NCBI GenBank assembly: GCA_044867425.1
Contig: JBIOUX010000208.1
Span: 1 to 64,000 of the forward strand
DNA length: 64,000 nt
From: CAWBJP01 sp044867425
GTDB lineage: Bacteria; Actinomycetota; Acidimicrobiia; IMCC26256; BP-133
Direction of reading: 5' to 3'
In this document: one piece after another, positions 59,536 through 64,000 of the stretch
Position numbering within the stretch: the stretch's first letter is position 1
Layout of the letters: each line of letters opens with the position of its first letter
Translations under genes and position numbers: made by a program
Notes under the pieces: generated by a model
Seen by the model: the letters and a program-made list of their open reading frames with translations, nothing else
The model's database searches: none
What the model was told of the DNA's origin: nothing

Positions 59536-60495
59536 ATGAACAGCCGCCGCCGATTCGGTCTCATCGGTCTTGTCGCCGCCGTTGTTCTGATGTGGGCCCC
59601 GGGGCCAACCGGTGCGGCGCCGGGAGGCAATATCGATCCCGACGACGTCTCGTTGAAGCTCGACCTGAAGACCACCTCCCACGCAAATGACGGGACGTCA
59701 GTCACCTATCTCGCCGAGACTTACGACAACTTCAGCGACAAACTCGCCGCTTTCAAATGGGGAATCGACACGGACGGCGACGAGGGCTTCGACTTCGTCG
59801 TCTTCACCGAATGGAACGGCACGAAGCTGATCGCCGAGGTGGACGACGGGGCCGAGAACGAGGTGGCGGAGGCCACCGTGACCCGTCACACGCCCAACTC
59901 CATCCAGGTGTCGTTCCCGGTCGGCGTTCTCGGCGGCGCCACGTCGTATCGCTACGGCGTCTCTGCCGAGGAAGACCTGAACGGCAACGGCGAGCCCGAT
60001 CCCGGCGAGCAGGACCTGGCTCCCAACACCGGCCTGTATCACCACGACTTGGGTTCGGCGCCCGGCTCCCAGGCCCCCACCGGCGGTGGTACGGCCCCGG
60101 TGACGGCGCCCGCTCCGGCCCCGGCCGCCCGTCCGGCGCCTACTTCGGCTTCGGCTCCGGCCCCCGTCGCCGTGCCCGAGACCCCAAGGGCCCCGATGGC
60201 GGCCACCCTGCCCACCCCGGCACCGGCCCCGACGCCCGCCGTCGTGCCCGGCCCGGCCACGGCCGTGCCGAAGACGGCCGCTGGTTCCCTGACCCAGGAG
60301 GTCACGACCCCCAGGGCGGCACCCGACGCCGCCTCTGTCCCGCCCGCCTCCGCCCCCGCGGAGGCGCCGAGCGCGCTGGCCCGTACCGGCTCCGCCGACG
60401 GCCTGCTGGCCATCCTGGCCGGCCTCGCTCTGGTGGCCGCCGGGTTCATGTTCTTCGCCGAGACCTTGGTGCCAACTGCCAAACAACGCGCCTGA
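59536..60495 (+). CDS. LAxTG-type sortase-anchored surface protein
   Basis: A 319-residue exported protein. A signal peptide (RRRFGLIGLVAAVVLMWAP) is followed by a beta-rich domain (about 30-165) with acidic, possibly calcium-binding turns (DTDGDEGFDF, DLNGNGEPDPGEQDL). Residues 175-275 are a Pro/Ala/Thr linker. The C terminus has LARTG, a hydrophobic helix (LLAILAGLALVAAGFMFF) and KQRA, which matches the LAxTG signal of class E sortases in actinobacteria. It would be covalently attached to peptidoglycan. Sortase is not in the window. GGGGAGA precedes the ATG. Confidence 0.78.
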   Translation: MNSRRRFGLIGLVAAVVLMWAPGPTGAAPGGNIDPDDVSLKLDLKTTSHANDGTSVTYLAETYDNFSDKLAAFKWGIDTDGDEGFDFVVFTEWNGTKLIAEVDDGAENEVAEATVTRHTPNSIQVSFPVGVLGGATSYRYGVSAEEDLNGNGEPDPGEQDLAPNTGLYHHDLGSAPGSQAPTGGGTAPVTAPAPAPAARPAPTSASAPAPVAVPETPRAPMAATLPTPAPAPTPAVVPGPATAVPKTAAGSLTQEVTTPRAAPDAASVPPASAPAEAPSALARTGSADGLLAILAGLALVAAGFMFFAETLVPTAKQRA

Positions 60496-60523
60496 CCGCG
60501 CGCCTATCGAGAGGGGATGCTCG

Positions 60524-60976
60524 ATGTCGCATTGGAACCCATGGGTGACGTTGCTGGCCGTGGTGGCCGCCGCATCCCTGTCGGGGTGCGCCGAGACCAT
60601 GGTCAGCGCCTCGGCAAAAACTGAACCCTTCAAGCTCGAGTTGATCGACGAGGCGGAGGGTCTCAACCGCATCACGCTCGAGCCGGAGGCGGCGGAGCGG
60701 ATCGGGATCGAGACCCAGAAGCCGGGCGTGCTCTTCCGCTTCGGGGGGGAGTCCCAGCGCACCACGGTTCCCTACGGCGCCGTGCTCTATGACGCCAAGG
60801 GGAGCAGCTTCGTGTACACGAACCCGAAGCCCCTGGTCTTCGTGCGGCATCCCATCACCGTGGATTACGTGGAGGACGACCTGGCCGTCCTCGTCTCCGG
60901 CCCGCCCTCCGGCACCCCGGTGGTGCACGTGGGCGTGGCCGAGCTGCAGGGCATCGAGTTCGGCGTCGGCAAGTAA
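60524..60976 (+). CDS. Short RND adaptor-like lipoprotein
   Basis: A 150-residue lipoprotein with lipobox ASLSGCAE (Cys near 22). The mature part resembles only the C-terminal membrane-proximal domain of RND adaptors: RITLEPEAAERIGIETQ, VPYGAVLYDAKGSSFVYT, FVRHPITVDYVEDDLAVL and VVHVGVAELQGIEFGVGK. The lipoyl (barrel-sandwich) and alpha-hairpin domains of 350-500-residue adaptors are missing. It is 21 bases upstream of the RND pump gene and almost certainly its partner, perhaps a reduced adaptor suited to a cell without outer membrane. Confidence 0.72.
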   Translation: MSHWNPWVTLLAVVAAASLSGCAETMVSASAKTEPFKLELIDEAEGLNRITLEPEAAERIGIETQKPGVLFRFGGESQRTTVPYGAVLYDAKGSSFVYTNPKPLVFVRHPITVDYVEDDLAVLVSGPPSGTPVVHVGVAELQGIEFGVGK

Positions 60977-60997
60977 CCAGCAAAGGACGGAAGCGCA

Positions 60998-63900
60998 ATG
61001 ATGCGGAGAATCATCAACAGCAGCCTGCGGTTCAGGGTCCTTGTGGTCGCCGCCGCCGCCGGCATCGTGTTCTTCGGCGTGACCCGGGTACCGGACGCGC
61101 CGGTGGATGTCTATCCCGAGTTCACGCCGCCCTACGTGGAGGTCCAGACCGAGGCCCTCGGTCTGTCCGCCGCCGAAGTGGAGCAGCTGATCACGGTCCC
61201 ACTGGAGGCCGACCTGCTCAACGGGGTGGCGTGGCTGGACGACATCCGGTCCGAGTCGGTTCCCGGTCTCTCGTCCATCACCCTCGTGTTCGAGCCCGGG
61301 ACGAATCTCTTCCGGGCCCGTCAGATGGTCCAGGAGCGCCTGGCCCAGGCGCACGCCATCCCCAACGTGTCCAAGCCGCCCCAGATGATCCAGCCCGTCT
61401 CGTCGACGAGCCGGACCATGATGATCGGGCTGTCATCCAAGTCGCTGTCGCTGATCGACATCTCCCAGCTGGCCCGCTGGACGATCAAGCCTCGGCTGAT
61501 GGGCGTGGAGGGTGTCGCCAACGTGGCCACCTTCGGCCACCGTGAGCGCCAGCTGCAGGTGCAGGTCGACCCCGAGCAGTTGGGGGCCAACGGGGTCACC
61601 CTCCAGCAGGTGGTGGAGACGACCGGTAACGCCCTGTGGGTGTCGCCGCTGAGCTTCCTCGAGGCCTCGACCCCGGGCACGGGCGGGTTCATCGAGACCC
61701 CCACCCAGCGGCTCGGCGTGCAGCACGTCCAGCCCATCGAATCCGCCGGCGAGCTGGCCCAGGTCGCCATCGAGGGCAGCCAGGGCCTGCGGCTGGGCGA
61801 CGTGGCCACGGTGGTCGAGGACCACCAGCCCCTCATCGGTGACGCCCAGGTTGACAACGGCGCCGGTCTCCTGATGGTCATCGAGCGGCTGCCCGACGCC
61901 AACACCGTGGACGTGACCGAGGGAGTCGCGGCCGCCCTCGACGACCTCCGGCCCGGCCTCGACGGGCTCAAGATCGACACGTCCATCTACCAGCCCGCGG
62001 AGTACATCCACACGGCCACGGGCAACGTCGGCCGGGGGCTCGTCGCCGGCCTGGTCCTCGTGATCCTCCTGCTGGGATTCGCCTTCTACCACTGGCGCAC
62101 GGCGCTCGTCAGCGTGCTGAGCATCGTCGTGTCGCTGGCCGCCGCCGGCCTCGTGCTCTACCTGCGGGGAACCACCATCAACTCCATGGTCCTCGCCGGC
62201 CTGGTCATCGCCCTCGGTGCCGTGATCGACGACGCCATCACCGGGACCGAGCGGCTGGCCCGGCGACTGCGGGAATCCGGCCCTGAGAACTCCACGTCCA
62301 CCATCGTGGAGGCGGGCGTCGAGATCCGCAGCGCCATGACCTACGCCACCCTCTTCATCCTGCTGCCGGTCGTGCCGGTCTTCTTCATGGGCGACCTCTT
62401 CGGGTCCTTCGGCCGCCCTCTGGCGGTGTCCTACGCCCTGGCGCTGGGTGCTTCGATGCTCACGGCGCTCGTCCTCACGCCCGCCCTCGGCCTGCTCCTG
62501 CTGGGGAAGACGCCCCTCCCGGCCCGTGAGCCCCCGCTCGTCCGCCGGCTGTCCGGCCGATTCGACGGGCTCCTCTCACGCGTGCTCATGAGCCGCAAGC
62601 CCGTTTTCGCCCTGGCCGCCGTGCTGGCCGTGATCGGGCTGGTGGCGCTGCCCACGCTGCGCCAGTCCGAGCTGCCCTCGCTCAACGAGCGCGACTTCGT
62701 CGTCGAGCTCGAGTCACAGCCGGGTACGTCGCTGACCAAGATGAGGGAGGTCACGGCCCAGGCCACCGAGGATTTGCGCGCCATCCCGGGCGTCCGCAAC
62801 GTGGCCAGCCACACCGGCCGGGCCATCACCGGCGACCGGGTGGTCGACGTCAACTCCTCGGAGCTCTGGGTGAGCATCGACCAGGACGCCGACTACGGCG
62901 CCACCGTGTCCGCTGTCCGCAAGGCGATGGCCGCCTATCCCAGCCACGACCGTGACGTGCGCAGCTACATGCAGGCCCGGGTGAAGGAGGTCAAGTCCGG
63001 AGCGGACGACCCGGTGGTCGTCCGGGTCTACGGCCAGAATCCGGAGGTCCTGGCCGACAAGGCCCAGGAGGTCCGTGACGAGCTGGCCAAGATCGACGGG
63101 ATCGCCGACCTGAACGTCGAGCTGCCGGTGAACGAGCCTGCCCTGGAGGTCCAGGTCGACCTCAAGCGGGCCCAGGAGTTCGGCATCAAGCCCGGTGACG
63201 TGCGCCGTCAGGCCGCCACGCTGCTGTCCGGCATCGAGGTGGGCCAGCTGTTCTACGACCAGAAGGTGTTCGAGGTCGTCGTCTGGGGCGCGCCCGAGAC
63301 CCGCCGCAACCCCGACGACGTCCGCAACCTGCTCCTCGACACGTCCAGGGGACAGATCCCGCTGCGCGAGGTGGCCGATGTGAGCATCGCCAACTCGCCC
63401 GACGTGATCGAGCGGGAAGGGGCCTTCCGCCGCATCGACGTCACCGCCAAGGTGTCGGGACGGGCCGAGGGTGCGGTCCTCTCCGACGTGAAGGAGACGA
63501 TCGAGGCCATCGACTTCCCGCTCGAGTACCGCGCCGAGCTGATCGGTGAGTACCAGGCCGAGAGGGCCGCCGAGCACCGCCTGATGTGGCTGGGCGCCCT
63601 GGCCGCCGTGGGAATGCTCCTGCTGCTGCAGGCCGGCTTCGGCCGCTGGCTGCTGGGGGCGCTGTACTTCCTCACCCTCCCCGTCGCCCTGGTCGGCGGG
63701 GTGGTGGCCGCCCGGCTCGACGGCGGGACGGTCACCATAGGAGCCGCGGTCGGGCTCCTCACCGTGCTCGGCATCGCCGCCCGCAACGGCATCCTCCTCA
63801 TCCGGCGCTACCAGCAGCTCGAGCGCCGGGAGGGTGAGCCCTTCGGCCTCAACCTGGTGGTGCGGGGGGCCAAGGAGCGCCTGGCGCCGACACTGATGAG

Positions 63901-64000
63901 CGCACTGGCCACGGCGCTGGCCTTCGCTCCCTTCGTGGTGCTGGGGAACCGGCCGGGCTTCGAGATCCTGCACCCCATGGGCGTCGTGATCCTGGGCGGC
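60998..64000 (+). CDS. RND-family efflux pump, CusA/CzcA-like (3' truncated by window)
   Basis: An open frame of 1001 codons running off the right edge. N-terminal helix RVLVVAAAAGIVFFGVTRVP, then the porter domain opening VDVYPEFTPPYVEVQTEALG. Helix 4 carries the proton-relay Asp pair in LGAVIDDAITG. The duplicated second half starts near 520 (MSRKPVFALAAVLAVIGLVA). The plan matches RND permeases near the heavy-metal efflux group; the substrate is unproven. AAAGGACGG gives a good ribosome binding site for ATG 60998. Forms an operon with the short adaptor-like lipoprotein and the LAxTG protein. Confidence 0.88.
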   Translation, partial: MMRRIINSSLRFRVLVVAAAAGIVFFGVTRVPDAPVDVYPEFTPPYVEVQTEALGLSAAEVEQLITVPLEADLLNGVAWLDDIRSESVPGLSSITLVFEPGTNLFRARQMVQERLAQAHAIPNVSKPPQMIQPVSSTSRTMMIGLSSKSLSLIDISQLARWTIKPRLMGVEGVANVATFGHRERQLQVQVDPEQLGANGVTLQQVVETTGNALWVSPLSFLEASTPGTGGFIETPTQRLGVQHVQPIESAGELAQVAIEGSQGLRLGDVATVVEDHQPLIGDAQVDNGAGLLMVIERLPDANTVDVTEGVAAALDDLRPGLDGLKIDTSIYQPAEYIHTATGNVGRGLVAGLVLVILLLGFAFYHWRTALVSVLSIVVSLAAAGLVLYLRGTTINSMVLAGLVIALGAVIDDAITGTERLARRLRESGPENSTSTIVEAGVEIRSAMTYATLFILLPVVPVFFMGDLFGSFGRPLAVSYALALGASMLTALVLTPALGLLLLGKTPLPAREPPLVRRLSGRFDGLLSRVLMSRKPVFALAAVLAVIGLVALPTLRQSELPSLNERDFVVELESQPGTSLTKMREVTAQATEDLRAIPGVRNVASHTGRAITGDRVVDVNSSELWVSIDQDADYGATVSAVRKAMAAYPSHDRDVRSYMQARVKEVKSGADDPVVVRVYGQNPEVLADKAQEVRDELAKIDGIADLNVELPVNEPALEVQVDLKRAQEFGIKPGDVRRQAATLLSGIEVGQLFYDQKVFEVVVWGAPETRRNPDDVRNLLLDTSRGQIPLREVADVSIANSPDVIEREGAFRRIDVTAKVSGRAEGAVLSDVKETIEAIDFPLEYRAELIGEYQAERAAEHRLMWLGALAAVGMLLLLQAGFGRWLLGALYFLTLPVALVGGVVAARLDGGTVTIGAAVGLLTVLGIAARNGILLIRRYQQLERREGEPFGLNLVVRGAKERLAPTLMSALATALAFAPFVVLGNRPGFEILHPMGVVILGG

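Overview
The window is very GC-rich, coding-dense DNA from an actinobacterium, most likely class Acidimicrobiia or a close uncultured relative. The evidence is frequent GTG and TTG starts, many ATGA/GTGA gene overlaps, several apparently leaderless promoters, lipoproteins and a LAxTG-type surface anchor, and four secreted proteins built from GYWLVxxDGGIFxFGDA repeats, which I associate with that class. No ribosomal or other phylogenetic marker is present, so the class is an inference. I see no tRNA, rRNA, CRISPR array, integrase or transposase.

Layout. 0-2.6 kb: degenerate aldo/keto reductase, GT4 glycosyltransferase and a DUF5317-type membrane protein on the minus strand. 2.7-7.0 kb: plus-strand operon of crotonase, TldD, TldE, crotonase. 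7.3-9.1 kb: secreted TolB-propeller/GYW protein behind a leader that can fold as an H-type pseudoknot. 9.1-15.0 kb: minus-strand genes for a GT2, a DUF2064 transferase, a methyltransferase, a membrane cytochrome b/molybdopterin oxidoreductase and an AlkP-like membrane protein. 15.1-17.1 kb: two lipoproteins. 17.3-20.4 kb: MacAB-like adaptor, ATPase and permease. 20.4-27.4 kb: Nudix hydrolase, orphan amino-acid-type binding protein, polytopic membrane protein, two-component system and sugar epimerase. 27.5-34.5 kb: secreted propeller proteins and an MFS transporter, with a striking inverted duplication of a leader plus first codons. 34.5-37.5 kb: second two-component system and a secreted tail-anchored protein. 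37.6-42.6 kb: two large BNR/Asp-box surface proteins.

42.9-58.2 kb is the most unusual region. One operon encodes a GH57 glycosidase, an ABC exporter, two APH-fold proteins and an AlkP-superfamily enzyme with inserted beta modules. A second, minus-strand operon (54.1-57.0 kb) encodes a sulfotransferase, another APH-fold protein and a phytase-like propeller lipoprotein. A fourth APH-fold gene diverges from it. The four APH proteins form two homologous pairs, and three of them lack the catalytic Asp and Asn of the HGDxxxxN loop. The GH57 operon and the intact kinase gene share an almost identical promoter. The likely theme is building, modifying or exporting a phosphorylated or sulfated glycan or glycolipid, but no substrate can be read from sequence.

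58.4-64.0 kb: small proteins, a long AT-richer intergenic region with a consensus promoter and a potentially structured leader, a LAxTG surface protein, a 150-residue lipoprotein resembling only the C-terminal part of an RND adaptor, and an RND pump running off the right edge. Across the window most genes concern the cell surface: secreted propellers, exporters, glycan enzymes and sensors.
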